Shown in pieces: positions 16,043-24,426 of a stretch of 64,000 bases of DNA (positions are counted from its first letter, which is position 1; each line of letters starts with the position of its first letter). The stretch lies in the NCBI RefSeq assembly GCF_006547145.1, contig NZ_CP041244.1, positions 8,866,001 through 8,930,000 on the forward strand, given 5' to 3'. Made by a program: the position numbers and the translations under genes. The notes beneath the pieces were generated by a model. The model was not told the origin of the DNA and did no database searches. It worked only from the letters and a program-made list of their open reading frames with translations. The DNA is from Actinomadura sp. WMMA1423. Lineage in GTDB: Bacteria; Actinomycetota; Actinomycetes; Streptosporangiales; Streptosporangiaceae.

Positions 16043-17191
16043 ATGACCAGCATCGAAGAGATCGCCCGCGCCTACTGGCGCGCCGAGGAGTCTCGGGACG
16101 TCGGCCGGATCCTCACGTACTTCACCGACGACGCGGACTGGTCGGCGCCCGGGCTCAGCGCCCGCGGGCCGGCCGAGATCGGCGCCTTCTACGCCGCCAG
16201 TGCCGAGGCCTTCCCGGGCCTGGTGGTGACCGTGGGCCGGGTGCTCGGCGGCGACGACGAGGCGGCGATCGAGTGGAGCGCGGTGTTCACCGACCCGGCG
16301 GGGACCGAGGTGAACGCCTCCGGGACCAACATCATGCGGCGCCGGGGCGACCGGATCGCCTCCCTCACCGTCTACATGGACCCGCAGCCGATACAGCCTC
16401 CCGCCGGCCGCTTCGCCGGCCTGCACGTGCTGGTCACCGGCGCCGGCAGCGGCATCGGGGCCGCGACCGCGCGGCGCTTCGTCGAGGAGGGCGCCACCGT
16501 CACCGGAGCCGACGTCAACGCCGCCGGCCTGGCCGCCACCCGGGAGCGGCTCGGCGCCGGCGCCGCCCGGTTCCGTCCGGTCGAGGCCGACATCACCGAT
16601 CCGGAGGCGCAGCGCGCCCTCGTGTCGAGCGCGCTCGGGCCGGACGGCGGCCTCGACGTGCTGGTGAACAACGCCGCCGTCTTCCTTCTCGCCGGCACCG
16701 ACGCGACGCCCGAGCAGTGGTCGCGCACGCTGGAGGTGAACGTGCTCGCCCCGGCGCAGCTGACCGCGGTCGCGGCGGATGCGCTGGCCGCGTCCGGGCA
16801 CGGCGCGGTCGTGAACGTGGCCAGCATCTCCGGGCACGTGGGCCAGCGCGACCGGCAGACCTACAACACCGCCAAGGGGGCGGTGCTCGCGCTGACCCGC
16901 TGCCAGGCGCTCGACCTCGCCGACCGGGGCATCCGGGTGAACAGCGTCAGCCCGGGCTACATCTGGACCGAGGTCCTCGACCGGGGCGCCGGAGGCGACC
17001 GGGCAGCCTGGGAGCCGGTCTGGGGCGCCTTCTGCATGCAGCGGCGCTGCGGCGAGCCGGGCGAGGTCGCCGCCGCGATCGCCTACCTCGCCTCGGACGA
17101 CGCATCGTTCGTCACCGGCAACGACCTCCTGGTGGACGGCGGGCTCGCCTCGATGAGCCCCGACGGCCAGGCGACCTACGAGTTCGGCTGA
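16043..17191 (+). CDS. SnoaL/NTF2-like domain fused to an SDR oxidoreductase
   Basis: The ATG at 16043 follows AGGAGA; 382 residues. Residues about 1-120 form an NTF2/SnoaL-like cone (EIARAYWRAEESRDVGRILT, TYFTDDADWSAPG, YMDPQPI). Residues about 128-382 form a complete SDR (TGAGSGIG, NNAAVF, YNTAK with Tyr274 and Lys278, VDGG). SnoaL folds bind or isomerise small cyclic substrates, so the fusion may couple isomerisation or lactone handling to a redox step. I do not know this architecture from a characterised sugar pathway. Confidence 0.85.
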   Translation: MTSIEEIARAYWRAEESRDVGRILTYFTDDADWSAPGLSARGPAEIGAFYAASAEAFPGLVVTVGRVLGGDDEAAIEWSAVFTDPAGTEVNASGTNIMRRRGDRIASLTVYMDPQPIQPPAGRFAGLHVLVTGAGSGIGAATARRFVEEGATVTGADVNAAGLAATRERLGAGAARFRPVEADITDPEAQRALVSSALGPDGGLDVLVNNAAVFLLAGTDATPEQWSRTLEVNVLAPAQLTAVAADALAASGHGAVVNVASISGHVGQRDRQTYNTAKGAVLALTRCQALDLADRGIRVNSVSPGYIWTEVLDRGAGGDRAAWEPVWGAFCMQRRCGEPGEVAAAIAYLASDDASFVTGNDLLVDGGLASMSPDGQATYEFG

Positions 17192-17194
17192 CCG

Positions 17195-18124
17195 ATGGAC
17201 ATCGTCGACACGCACCTGCACCTGTGGGACATCGGGCGGTTCCGCTATCCGTGGCTGGACGACCCCGGGGCCGAGGGGCTGCGCTGGAACTACCTCGTCG
17301 AGGACTGGGCCCGGGACGCCGCCGGCGCCGGTGTCAGTACGACCGTCCACGTGCAGGCCGAACTCGACCACGCGCTCGACCCCGTGCTCGAGACCGCCTG
17401 GCTCGCAGAACTGGCGGCGGCCGGCCGGCCTTCCACGCCGACCGTCTGCGTCGGCTACGCCGATCTGCGAGCGCCCGATCTCGGTGACGTGCTGGACCGC
17501 CACTGCGAGTTCTCGCTGTTCCGGGGGATCCGCCAGGAGGCCTGGTTCGATCCCGCCTCCCGACGGGCCGACGTGCCCCGGTTCAATCTGCTCGACGATC
17601 CGGCCTGGATCGGCGGGCTCGACGAGCTGGCCCGCCGGGGACTGACCTTCGACCTGCTGGTGTGGAGCACCCAGCTCGAGCAGGCGGCCGGGATCTTCGC
17701 CCGGAAGCCGGGCCTCCAGGTCGTCCTGGAGCACGCAGGCGTTCCGGTCGACCGCTCGGCGCCGGGACTGGAGGTCTGGCGGCGGGGCCTGCGCGCGTTC
17801 GCCGCGGCGGTCCCGGCGTCGGTGCTGAAGATCTCCGCGCTCAGCTTCGTCTCGCCGTCCTGGTCGCTCGCGGAGGTCGGCCCGATCGTCCGCGAGGCGT
17901 TGGAGATCTTCGGGCCGGAGCGCTGCGTGCTGGGCAGCAACTTTCCGGTCGACCGGCCCGCGATCGGCTACCGGGAACTGTGGGCCGCCTACGCCGAGTT
18001 CACCGCCGATCTCACCGACACCGAGCGGACCGCGCTCTTCGCCGGGACCGCGCGCCGGATCTACCGCATCGAACCCGCCACGGCGGGACTCACCGTCGAG
18101 AAGGGCAGGGAGGGGAGAACGTGA
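17195..18124 (+). CDS. Amidohydrolase family 2, L-fuconolactonase-type
   Basis: The 309-residue protein opens with DIVDTHLHLWD, whose HxH metal pair is typical of the COG3618 lactonases. WDIGRFRYPWLDDP follows, and CVLGSNFPVDRP near the C-terminus carries the catalytic Asp of this group. Characterised members open L-fucono-1,5-lactone, L-rhamnono-lactone or 2-pyrone-4,6-dicarboxylate. The fucosidase five genes upstream favours the L-fuconolactone role. Start 3 bp after the previous stop; the next gene overlaps by 4 bp, so translation is coupled. Confidence 0.82.
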   Translation: MDIVDTHLHLWDIGRFRYPWLDDPGAEGLRWNYLVEDWARDAAGAGVSTTVHVQAELDHALDPVLETAWLAELAAAGRPSTPTVCVGYADLRAPDLGDVLDRHCEFSLFRGIRQEAWFDPASRRADVPRFNLLDDPAWIGGLDELARRGLTFDLLVWSTQLEQAAGIFARKPGLQVVLEHAGVPVDRSAPGLEVWRRGLRAFAAAVPASVLKISALSFVSPSWSLAEVGPIVREALEIFGPERCVLGSNFPVDRPAIGYRELWAAYAEFTADLTDTERTALFAGTARRIYRIEPATAGLTVEKGREGRT

Positions 18125-18888
18125 GGCTGGAAGGCAAGGTGGCCCTGGTCACCGGCGCCGCGCGGCGCCGGGGGATCGGGCGCGGCATCGCCGAGGCGCT
18201 GGCCGCCGAAGGGGCCGCGGTCGCCGTGAACGACGTCGCCGCCGAGGACGAGGCGGCCGAACTCGTCGCCGGACTCCAGGCGGCCGGAGTGAACGCGCGG
18301 TTCTACCGGGCGGACGTCACCGACCGGGGCGCGGTCGAGGGGATGCTCACCGCGATCGAGGGCGACCTCGGCCCTGTCCAGCTGGTCTGCTCGAACGCCG
18401 GCATCGCTCGCTTCGCGCCGTTCGCTGAGATCCCGGAGAGCGACTTCGACGCGGTGGTCGGGGTCAATCTGACCGGATCGTTCCATGTCGCGCAGGCGGC
18501 GGCCCGGCGCATGGTCGCCCGCGGCCAGGGCGGCCGGATCGTGTTCACCTCCTCGGTCCACGCCCAGATGCCGTTTCCGCTGATGGCGGTCTACGGCGCG
18601 ACCAAGCAGGCGATCCGGGCACTCACCGAGACCCTCGCCCTCGAACTGGCGCCGGCCGGGATCACCGTCAACCATCTCGGCCCGGGCTGGGTCAACAGCG
18701 ACCTCAACAACGCGGTTCTCGAGGACGAGGACGCCGTCCGCGAGGTGATCGGGTCCATTCCGGCCGGCCGGGCGGCCGAGCCGATCGAGATGGGGAGAGC
18801 GGTGGCCTATCTGTGCTCCGAGGACGGCGCCTACGTGACCGGCGCCTTCCTGCGCGTCGACGGCGGCCTGGTCGTGGGGAAGTACTGA
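18121..18888 (+). CDS. SDR family oxidoreductase
   Basis: GTG start overlapping the lactonase stop; 255 residues. The cofactor motif TGAARRRGIGRG has an Arg-rich insertion of the kind often seen in sugar or steroid SDRs. SNAG replaces NNAG, and YGATK supplies Tyr158 and Lys162. It ends in VDGGLVVGKY. A likely role is oxidation of the sugar or of the 2-keto-3-deoxy acid made by the dehydratase at 21202. The very tight coupling to the lactonase supports a consecutive step. Confidence 0.87.
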   Translation: MRLEGKVALVTGAARRRGIGRGIAEALAAEGAAVAVNDVAAEDEAAELVAGLQAAGVNARFYRADVTDRGAVEGMLTAIEGDLGPVQLVCSNAGIARFAPFAEIPESDFDAVVGVNLTGSFHVAQAAARRMVARGQGGRIVFTSSVHAQMPFPLMAVYGATKQAIRALTETLALELAPAGITVNHLGPGWVNSDLNNAVLEDEDAVREVIGSIPAGRAAEPIEMGRAVAYLCSEDGAYVTGAFLRVDGGLVVGKY

Positions 18889-18889
18889 G

Positions 18890-19504
18890 ATGCGATACCA
18901 CCTCCAGTTCCTCGACGACGCGCTCACCTCGGCCCTGGACCGGCGCCTCGCCGAAGCCGGGCACGCGCCCGCGGCCGAACCGGCGGAGGCCGAGCTGCTC
19001 GCGATCGGCCTGGGCCTTCCACTCGACGGCACCCCCGTCCTCCGGCTCGGCCCGGAGAGCTGGGACGCGATGATCACCCGCGTGCGGGCGGTGTCCCTCG
19101 CCCTCCGCGACCACGGCGCCCGGCTTCTCGCACGGGATGCCCGCGGCCGGGCCGTCGTCCTGGTCGACCCGCCGGTGCTGAGGGCGATGGAGAACGCCGG
19201 CCTGGTCGCGGTCGGCGGCGCCTTCCTCAGCACCCTGGTCCAGGTCGCCGCGGCGGAACTCGGCCAGTCCGGGGTCGCGGTGAACACCGTGGTCGCCGGC
19301 TGGCGGGCTCCCGCGGACGACGGGTTCGCGGTCGGCACCCCCATGGGCAGGCTGGCCGAACCGGACGAGGTCGCGCGAGCGTGCGCGTTCCTGCTCGACG
19401 GGGAGCAGGCTTCCTTCGTCACCGGCGCCACGCTCGCCGTCGACGGGGGCTGGCAGATCACCAGAACGGCCGGCGCCCATCCGCTGCTGGGAGCCGGGAG
19501 ATGA
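18890..19504 (+). CDS. Truncated, probably non-catalytic SDR-like protein
   Basis: At 204 residues it is some 50 shorter than a normal SDR. The C-terminal half is SDR-like (AVNTVVAGWRAP, RLAEPDEVARACAFLLDGEQ, FVTGATLAVDGGWQI), but the TGxxxGIG nucleotide motif is absent, and no YxxxK is found where GLVAVGGAFLSTL stands. The reading frame is intact and sits 1 bp after the previous gene. It could be a pseudoenzyme partner that forms mixed tetramers with a neighbouring SDR, or a gene in early decay. Confidence 0.75.
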   Translation: MRYHLQFLDDALTSALDRRLAEAGHAPAAEPAEAELLAIGLGLPLDGTPVLRLGPESWDAMITRVRAVSLALRDHGARLLARDARGRAVVLVDPPVLRAMENAGLVAVGGAFLSTLVQVAAAELGQSGVAVNTVVAGWRAPADDGFAVGTPMGRLAEPDEVARACAFLLDGEQASFVTGATLAVDGGWQITRTAGAHPLLGAGR

Positions 19505-19577
19505 GCGGGACCACGGGCGGCGAACAGCGGCGGACGAGCCGTCGCGACCGCATGAACAGGATGGGGAGGCTCGCACA

Positions 19578-20321
19578 GTGAAGACCGGACTCGAGAACAA
19601 GGTGGTGCTGATCACCGGGGGCGCCAGCGGCATCGGCCTCGCCTCCGCCCGGGCCCTCCTCGAAGAGGGCTGCCGGATCGTCCTCGCGGACCTGCGTCCG
19701 GACGCAGCGCTCGCGGAACTGGGCGCGCTGCGGTCGCAGGACGTGCACGCCGTGACCGGGGACATCTCGGTGCCCGATGAGGCTCGCAGGGCGGTGCGGG
19801 AGACGGTCGAGCGCTTCGGGTCCCTCGACGTCCTGGTCACCAGCGCGGGCGTCTACGAGACGACCGGCGTCGAGATGAGCGACGAGGAGTGGGAGCGCAC
19901 CCTCGCGATCAACGTCTCCGGCACCTTCATGTGCGCCCGGGCGGCGATCGCGGAGATGGCCCGGCACGGCTGGGGCCGGGTGATCACCCTTTCGTCGATG
20001 GCGGCGCACACCGGTGGCGGCGCCGCCGGTCCGGCCTACGTGACCTCCAAGTCCGCGATCCTCGGTCTGACCAAGTCGCTGGCGAAGCACGCCGGGCCGC
20101 ACGGCGTCACCGTCAACGCGATCCTGCCCGGGTTCATCGAGACCCCGATGACCGACAAGATCGCCGCAGGGGACCAGGAAGCGATCCGGGCGATGACGCC
20201 GCTGCGGCGCAACGGCACCGCCGAGGACATCGCCGCGGTGGTGGTCATGCTCGCGTCGGAGGGCGCCAGGTTCATCACCGGCGCGCAGATCAACGTCAAC
20301 GGCGGGCTGGTGATGGACTGA
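19578..20321 (+). CDS. SDR family oxidoreductase
   Basis: GTG start; 247 residues with TGGASGIG near residue 10, TSAGVYE in the NNAG position, catalytic YVTSK (Tyr154, Lys158) and terminal VNGGLVMD. It resembles 3-oxoacyl-ACP reductase or gluconate/galactitol dehydrogenase-type SDRs. A 73 bp spacer separates it from the degenerate SDR, and its stop overlaps the next ATG by 1 bp. The adjoining SMP-30 lactonase fits a dehydrogenase-lactonase pair. Confidence 0.87.
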   Translation: MKTGLENKVVLITGGASGIGLASARALLEEGCRIVLADLRPDAALAELGALRSQDVHAVTGDISVPDEARRAVRETVERFGSLDVLVTSAGVYETTGVEMSDEEWERTLAINVSGTFMCARAAIAEMARHGWGRVITLSSMAAHTGGGAAGPAYVTSKSAILGLTKSLAKHAGPHGVTVNAILPGFIETPMTDKIAAGDQEAIRAMTPLRRNGTAEDIAAVVVMLASEGARFITGAQINVNGGLVMD

Positions 20322-21205
20322 TGCCGGAACCGCAGGTGATCGCCGAAGGGCTGGCATTTCCGGAGGGACCGCGCTGGCACGACGGCAGGCTCTACTTCGT
20401 GGACCACCTGGACGGGCACGTGAACGTCGTCGAGCCGGACGGAGCCGTGCGCTTGCTGGCGACCCTGCCCGAAGGCGCCTCGGGCATGGGCTGGCGTCCG
20501 GACGGTACGCACCTGGTCGTCTCGATGCACGACCGGCGGCTGGTCGCGCTCGGCGAGCAGGTGACGGAGGTGTCCGCGCTCGGCGGCCTGGTCGGCGGCC
20601 CCCTCAACGAGATGGTGGTCGGCGGCTCAGGCCGCGCCTACGTGGGGAACTTCGGCTCCGACCTGACCGGCGGCGAGCCACTGACGCCGACCGTTCTGGT
20701 CCGGGTCGACCCGGACGGGTCCGCGGTGGTCGCGGCCGAGGATCTGGTCTTCCCCAACGGGGTGGTCCTGACCCCGGACGAGCGCACCCTCATCGTCGCC
20801 GAGTCGTTCGCGCTGCGCCTGACCGTCTTCGACGTCGACGAGAACGGCGCCCTGTCCAACCGCCGGGTCTGGGCGAGCTTCGGCGAGGCGCCCAGCCTGG
20901 ATTTCGCCGAGATCGTCGCCCAGGGGACGACGATCCCGGACGGTATCGCGCTGGACGCCGAGGGGGCGGTCTGGGTCTCCGACCCGGTCGGCCACGAGGT
21001 GATACGGGTCGCCGAAGGCGGCCGGGTCCTCGACCGGATCCCGACCGGCGAGCTCGGCTCGTACGCGGTCGCACTGGGCGGTCCCGAGGGCCGTACCCTC
21101 TATATCTGCGCCAACGCCCGTCTCGGCCGGATCGAGCCGGGCGTCGACCGGTGCGGGCGGGTGCTCGCCGTCGAGGTCGCCGTCCCCGGAGCGGGCTGGC
21201 CGTGA
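20321..21205 (+). CDS. SMP-30/gluconolactonase family lactonase
   Basis: The 294-residue six-bladed beta-propeller protein has the metal-binding Glu in EGPRWHDGRLYFVD, a second site around GGPLNEMVVG, and FPNGVVLTPDERTLIVAES and PDGIALDAEGAVWVSD in later blades. SMP-30 members open sugar lactones with a divalent cation. With the amidohydrolase at 17195, this gives the operon two unrelated lactonases, suggesting two lactone intermediates or anomeric/ring-size variants. Confidence 0.9.
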   Translation: MPEPQVIAEGLAFPEGPRWHDGRLYFVDHLDGHVNVVEPDGAVRLLATLPEGASGMGWRPDGTHLVVSMHDRRLVALGEQVTEVSALGGLVGGPLNEMVVGGSGRAYVGNFGSDLTGGEPLTPTVLVRVDPDGSAVVAAEDLVFPNGVVLTPDERTLIVAESFALRLTVFDVDENGALSNRRVWASFGEAPSLDFAEIVAQGTTIPDGIALDAEGAVWVSDPVGHEVIRVAEGGRVLDRIPTGELGSYAVALGGPEGRTLYICANARLGRIEPGVDRCGRVLAVEVAVPGAGWP

Positions 21206-22332
21206 TCGACAAGGGCGGTCTGCCCGAGGTGCGGGTGACCGGGATCGACGCGGCGTTGTGCAGCTTCCCGCTTCGGCATCCGATCCGATTCGGCAGAGCC
21301 GCCTACCACCGCCGCGACTACGTGCTGGTCCGGGTCCGGACCGACGGGGCCACCGGTTACGGCGCGGCGCTGACCAGGGACACGCCGCTGCTGGAGTCGC
21401 TGCTGCCGGTGGCGCAGCGCCTGGTCGGCTCGGGTGCGGCTGCCGGGCTGGACACCGTCCGCGGGCTGCGGCACGAGAACGTGCCGGCGCAGGCGGCGTC
21501 GGTCCGCGCCCGATCTCTGGCCGACCTGGCGCTGTGGGACGTCCTCTCCCGGAGCGCGGGGCGGCCGCTGGCCGCGTTGCTCGGCTGCGAACCGTCCCGG
21601 ACGTCGGTCGAGCTGGTCGCGATCGCCGGCTATCTGATCGACGTCCGGGGCGAGGACGCGGTCGTCGAGGAGCTCACCGGCCTGGTCGAGCGCGGCTTCC
21701 GCCAGGTGAAGCTGATGCTCGGCGCCCGGGAGCCGGCCTGGATGCACGCCTTCCTCGCCCGGTGCCGGCAGGCGGCCGGCGACGACGTCGCGCTCTCCCT
21801 GGATCTGCACTACTCGGTCGTCGGCCTCGAGGAGGCGGTGGCCCTCTGCGCGCCGCTCGAGGAGTTCGGCCTGGCGTTCATCGAGGACGTCTTCGGGCCG
21901 CACCGGTGGCGGGATCTGCGCGCGTTGGCCGCTCGGATCGCCACGCCGCTCGCCGCCGGCGAGGACGTGGTCGACCCGGTGGCGTACGCCGACCTGCTGG
22001 AATCGGTACGGCTGCTCCGGGTCGACGCCTCGACCTGCGGAGGCGTGGAGGACGCGCTCGACGGGATCGCGGCGGCCGGGCGGGCGGGGACGCCGGTACT
22101 GCCGCATGGCTCGCCGTGGATCGGAGCCCAGCTCGCGGCGGTGTCGCCGGTCGTCGCAGCGGTCGAGGTGGCGGCCCCGGTCGACACCGGCGACCGCTTC
22201 GCCGAGCTCTGCCCGGAGGCGCGGCTGCTGATCGAGGACGGTCGGCTGACAATGGGAGCCGACCCGGGAGTGGACGTCCCGCTTGACTGGGAGCGGGTGG
22301 AGGCGCTTTCCGTCCGATCCTGGTCCCTTTGA
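21202..22332 (+). CDS. Enolase-superfamily sugar-acid dehydratase (mandelate racemase type)
   Basis: GTG start overlapping the SMP-30 stop; 376 residues. The capping domain comes first, followed by the barrel, with metal ligands in LSLDLHY, FIEDVF and AAGED. The Asp of RVDAST and the His of LPHGSPWIG form a mandelate-racemase-like catalytic dyad. Such enzymes dehydrate acid sugars (fuconate, rhamnonate, galactonate) to 2-keto-3-deoxy acids. It is shorter than known fuconate dehydratases (about 440), so exact substrate assignment is uncertain. It is the last gene of the fucosidase operon. Confidence 0.85.
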   Translation: MIDKGGLPEVRVTGIDAALCSFPLRHPIRFGRAAYHRRDYVLVRVRTDGATGYGAALTRDTPLLESLLPVAQRLVGSGAAAGLDTVRGLRHENVPAQAASVRARSLADLALWDVLSRSAGRPLAALLGCEPSRTSVELVAIAGYLIDVRGEDAVVEELTGLVERGFRQVKLMLGAREPAWMHAFLARCRQAAGDDVALSLDLHYSVVGLEEAVALCAPLEEFGLAFIEDVFGPHRWRDLRALAARIATPLAAGEDVVDPVAYADLLESVRLLRVDASTCGGVEDALDGIAAAGRAGTPVLPHGSPWIGAQLAAVSPVVAAVEVAAPVDTGDRFAELCPEARLLIEDGRLTMGADPGVDVPLDWERVEALSVRSWSL

Positions 22333-22354
22333 TCGGCCGCTCGCTTCGGCGTGG

Positions 22355-23143
22355 CTACTGGGCCAGCGTCAGCGGGGCCGGATCGAAGCCGTCCACCACC
22401 CGGCGGAGCTCGGCGGCGAACAGGTCGACGTCCGCACGGAACCGCGCCGTGGGGGCGACCACGCAGAGCGCGAGCTTCCCGCGGACGGTGTGGAGCGCAC
22501 CGGCCAAGCAGGAGATCCCGGGCAGGAACTCCTCGTCGTCGACGGCGTACCCGCGCTCCCGGATCTTGTCGAGTTCCCGTACGAGGCGGCGGCGGTCGTC
22601 GATGGTGTTCGCGGTACGCGCCTCCAGCCGGTGGGTGGCCAGGAAGCGCTCGCGGTCCCGCTCGGAACCGAGGGCCAGCAGCAGCTTGCCGGAGGCCCGG
22701 GCGTGCCCCCAGCGGGCGAAGCCGGGGCTCAGCTCCCGGGCGATCACCGGGGTGCCGGTCCGCCCGACGACGGTGATCCCCGGCTGGCCCCAGGCCGCGA
22801 CCACGACGGTCTGGCCGGTGGCCCGCTCCAGTGCCTGGACGCTCGCGGTCACCTGATCGCGGTGCGGCCGGTGCCGGCCGGTGCCGGCGGCGAAGACCCC
22901 CGCCCGCGGCCCCATCAGGTAGCGGCTGCCATCGCGGCTGAGCACGTCGGTCTGGGTGAGCGTGTACAGCAGGTGGTACGTGGCCGAACGGTTGACGCCG
23001 GTGAGGGCGCTGATCTGCTTCGCGCTCAGCCCCCGTTCGCTGCGTGCCACCAGGTCGACCATCTGGACCGCCCGGGCCACCGACTGAACCCGCGGACGGA
23101 CCCCGGCGGCGCCGTCGTCCGTGTGCTCTCGCATCGCTGTCAT
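22355..23143 (-). CDS. IclR family transcriptional regulator, second
   Basis: The 262-residue protein has an N-terminal winged HTH (LSAKQISALTGVNRSATYHL) and an effector domain (ARASGKLLLALGSE, RGYAVDDEEFLPGISCLAG). It converges on the dehydratase gene with a 22 bp gap and diverges from the exported TIM-barrel protein at 23251. The divergent region carries two ACTTTCA-type boxes, so this regulator likely controls itself and its neighbour and perhaps all module A sites. Confidence 0.92.
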   Translation of the reverse strand: MTAMREHTDDGAAGVRPRVQSVARAVQMVDLVARSERGLSAKQISALTGVNRSATYHLLYTLTQTDVLSRDGSRYLMGPRAGVFAAGTGRHRPHRDQVTASVQALERATGQTVVVAAWGQPGITVVGRTGTPVIARELSPGFARWGHARASGKLLLALGSERDRERFLATHRLEARTANTIDDRRRLVRELDKIRERGYAVDDEEFLPGISCLAGALHTVRGKLALCVVAPTARFRADVDLFAAELRRVVDGFDPAPLTLAQ

Positions 23144-23197
23144 CTGCGTTCACCAACCGTGCGGGCCGACCTCTTGACGGGTCGGCCGGGCCTCGCT

Positions 23198-23216
23198 ACT
23201 TTCTCACAGTATCAAA
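23198..23216. promoter_or_regulatory. Operator in the IclR/exported-protein divergent region, first
   Basis: ACTTTCT-CACAG-TATCAAA; left arm 6 of 7 matches, right arm weak; centre 22 bp from the next box. Confidence 0.5.
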
Positions 23217-23219
23217 CTG

Positions 23220-23238
23220 ATTATCAAGATATGAAAGT
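23220..23238. promoter_or_regulatory. Operator in the IclR/exported-protein divergent region, second
   Basis: ATTATCA-AGATA-TGAAAGT; perfect right arm. It ends 12 bp before the ATG at 23251, so it would block initiation of that gene. Confidence 0.62.
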
Positions 23239-23250
23239 AGTGTGAACTCC

Positions 23251-24426
23251 ATGACCGAGCCTCGCACGCAGCGGATCGGCCGCCGGGCGGTCCTCGCCGG
23301 CGCCCTGGCCTCCTCGAGCGCCCTGGCCTTCACCGGGATCGGCGCGAACCCGGCCACCGCGGATCCCGGGCGGCCCGCCGGTCTGCGCGGCCGCGGCGTG
23401 CACTACGACACCGGGTTCTTCCAGGCCGGCCTCGAGCCCAGCACGCACGAACCCTTCGACCCGAAACTGGTCGAGCGCGAGATGCGGGTGATCCGTCAGG
23501 ACCTGCACTGCAACGCGGTCCGCCTCTTCGGCAGCGACCGGCACCGGCTGGACGTCGCCGCCGCCCTCGCCGCCCGAGCCGGCCTCGAGGTCTGGTACTC
23601 CCCGTTCACCAACGACCTCGACCAGGACGAGATGCTGGACTTCCTCACCGAGGCGGCCAAGACCTGCGAGCGGTTGCGCAACCGCGGGCATCGGGTCGTC
23701 CTCACCACGGGTGCGGAGATCGCTTTCACGATGAAGGGCTTCATTCCGGGCGACACCTTCCTGGAGCGGGTCGCGTTCCTGACCTCCGGCGACCCGCGCC
23801 GCGGCCAGGTCTTCGCGCAGCTGCCCGGCAAGATCAACGCGTTCCTGGCCCGGGCGGTCGCGGCCGTCCGCGCGCACTTCCACGGCCCGGTCGGCTACGC
23901 CTCGCTCCCGTTCGAAGGCGTCGACTGGACGCCGTTCGACTACGCGGGCTTCGACTACTACCCGAACATGGTGGACGGGGAGTTCCCGGCGAACACCCGG
24001 CAGCAGGTGCTCGACCTGGCCGAGCACGGCAAGCCGGTCGTCATCACCGAGTTCGGCTGCACCTCCTATGACGGCGCCTCGGCCAACGCGGGCACCGGTA
24101 CGGACGCCATCGAGTGGGACCCGGTCACCAACATCGGCGTCCGGCTGAACGGCGACTACGTCCGCGATGAGCAGGAGCAGGCCGACTACCTGATGGAACT
24201 GCTGGACATCTTCGACGAGACCGGCGTGGTGGACAGCGCGTTCATCTGCACCTTCGTCTCACGCAACGCGCCGCACCGCCCCGACCCGCGGCTGGACGTC
24301 GACATGGCCTCGTTCGGCCTGGTCAGCCCTCTCGAGAGCGGGCGCGGGTACCGAAATCTGCCATGGCGGCCGAAGGCCGCCTACCGCGCCGTCTCCCGCT
24401 ACTACGCCTGGTGCGGGCGGCGCTGA
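23251..24426 (+). CDS. Tat-exported TIM-barrel-like protein, paralogue of 11751-12773
   Basis: The ATG at 23251 gives 391 residues; an in-frame GTG 9 bp earlier is possible. A twin-arginine signal (GRRAVLAGALASSSALAF) ends near the Ala-rich TATADP region. The mature part parallels the cytoplasmic paralogue: GVHYDTGFFQAG, LHCNAVRLFGSDRHRLD, GLEVWYSPFTNDLD, LTTGAEIAF, VVITEFGC. Conserved Glu residues in GAEI and TEFG could be catalytic, as in clan A glycosidases. An export/cytoplasm pair of the same family in one regulon suggests successive hydrolysis of one glycan. No confident family name. Confidence 0.65.
   Translation: MTEPRTQRIGRRAVLAGALASSSALAFTGIGANPATADPGRPAGLRGRGVHYDTGFFQAGLEPSTHEPFDPKLVEREMRVIRQDLHCNAVRLFGSDRHRLDVAAALAARAGLEVWYSPFTNDLDQDEMLDFLTEAAKTCERLRNRGHRVVLTTGAEIAFTMKGFIPGDTFLERVAFLTSGDPRRGQVFAQLPGKINAFLARAVAAVRAHFHGPVGYASLPFEGVDWTPFDYAGFDYYPNMVDGEFPANTRQQVLDLAEHGKPVVITEFGCTSYDGASANAGTGTDAIEWDPVTNIGVRLNGDYVRDEQEQADYLMELLDIFDETGVVDSAFICTFVSRNAPHRPDPRLDVDMASFGLVSPLESGRGYRNLPWRPKAAYRAVSRYYAWCGRR

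Noticed and set aside
19501..19581. Small frame of 26 codons between two SDR genes, starting ATGA on the previous stop
   Set aside because: Arg-rich with no similarity; more likely just the leader of the next gene.
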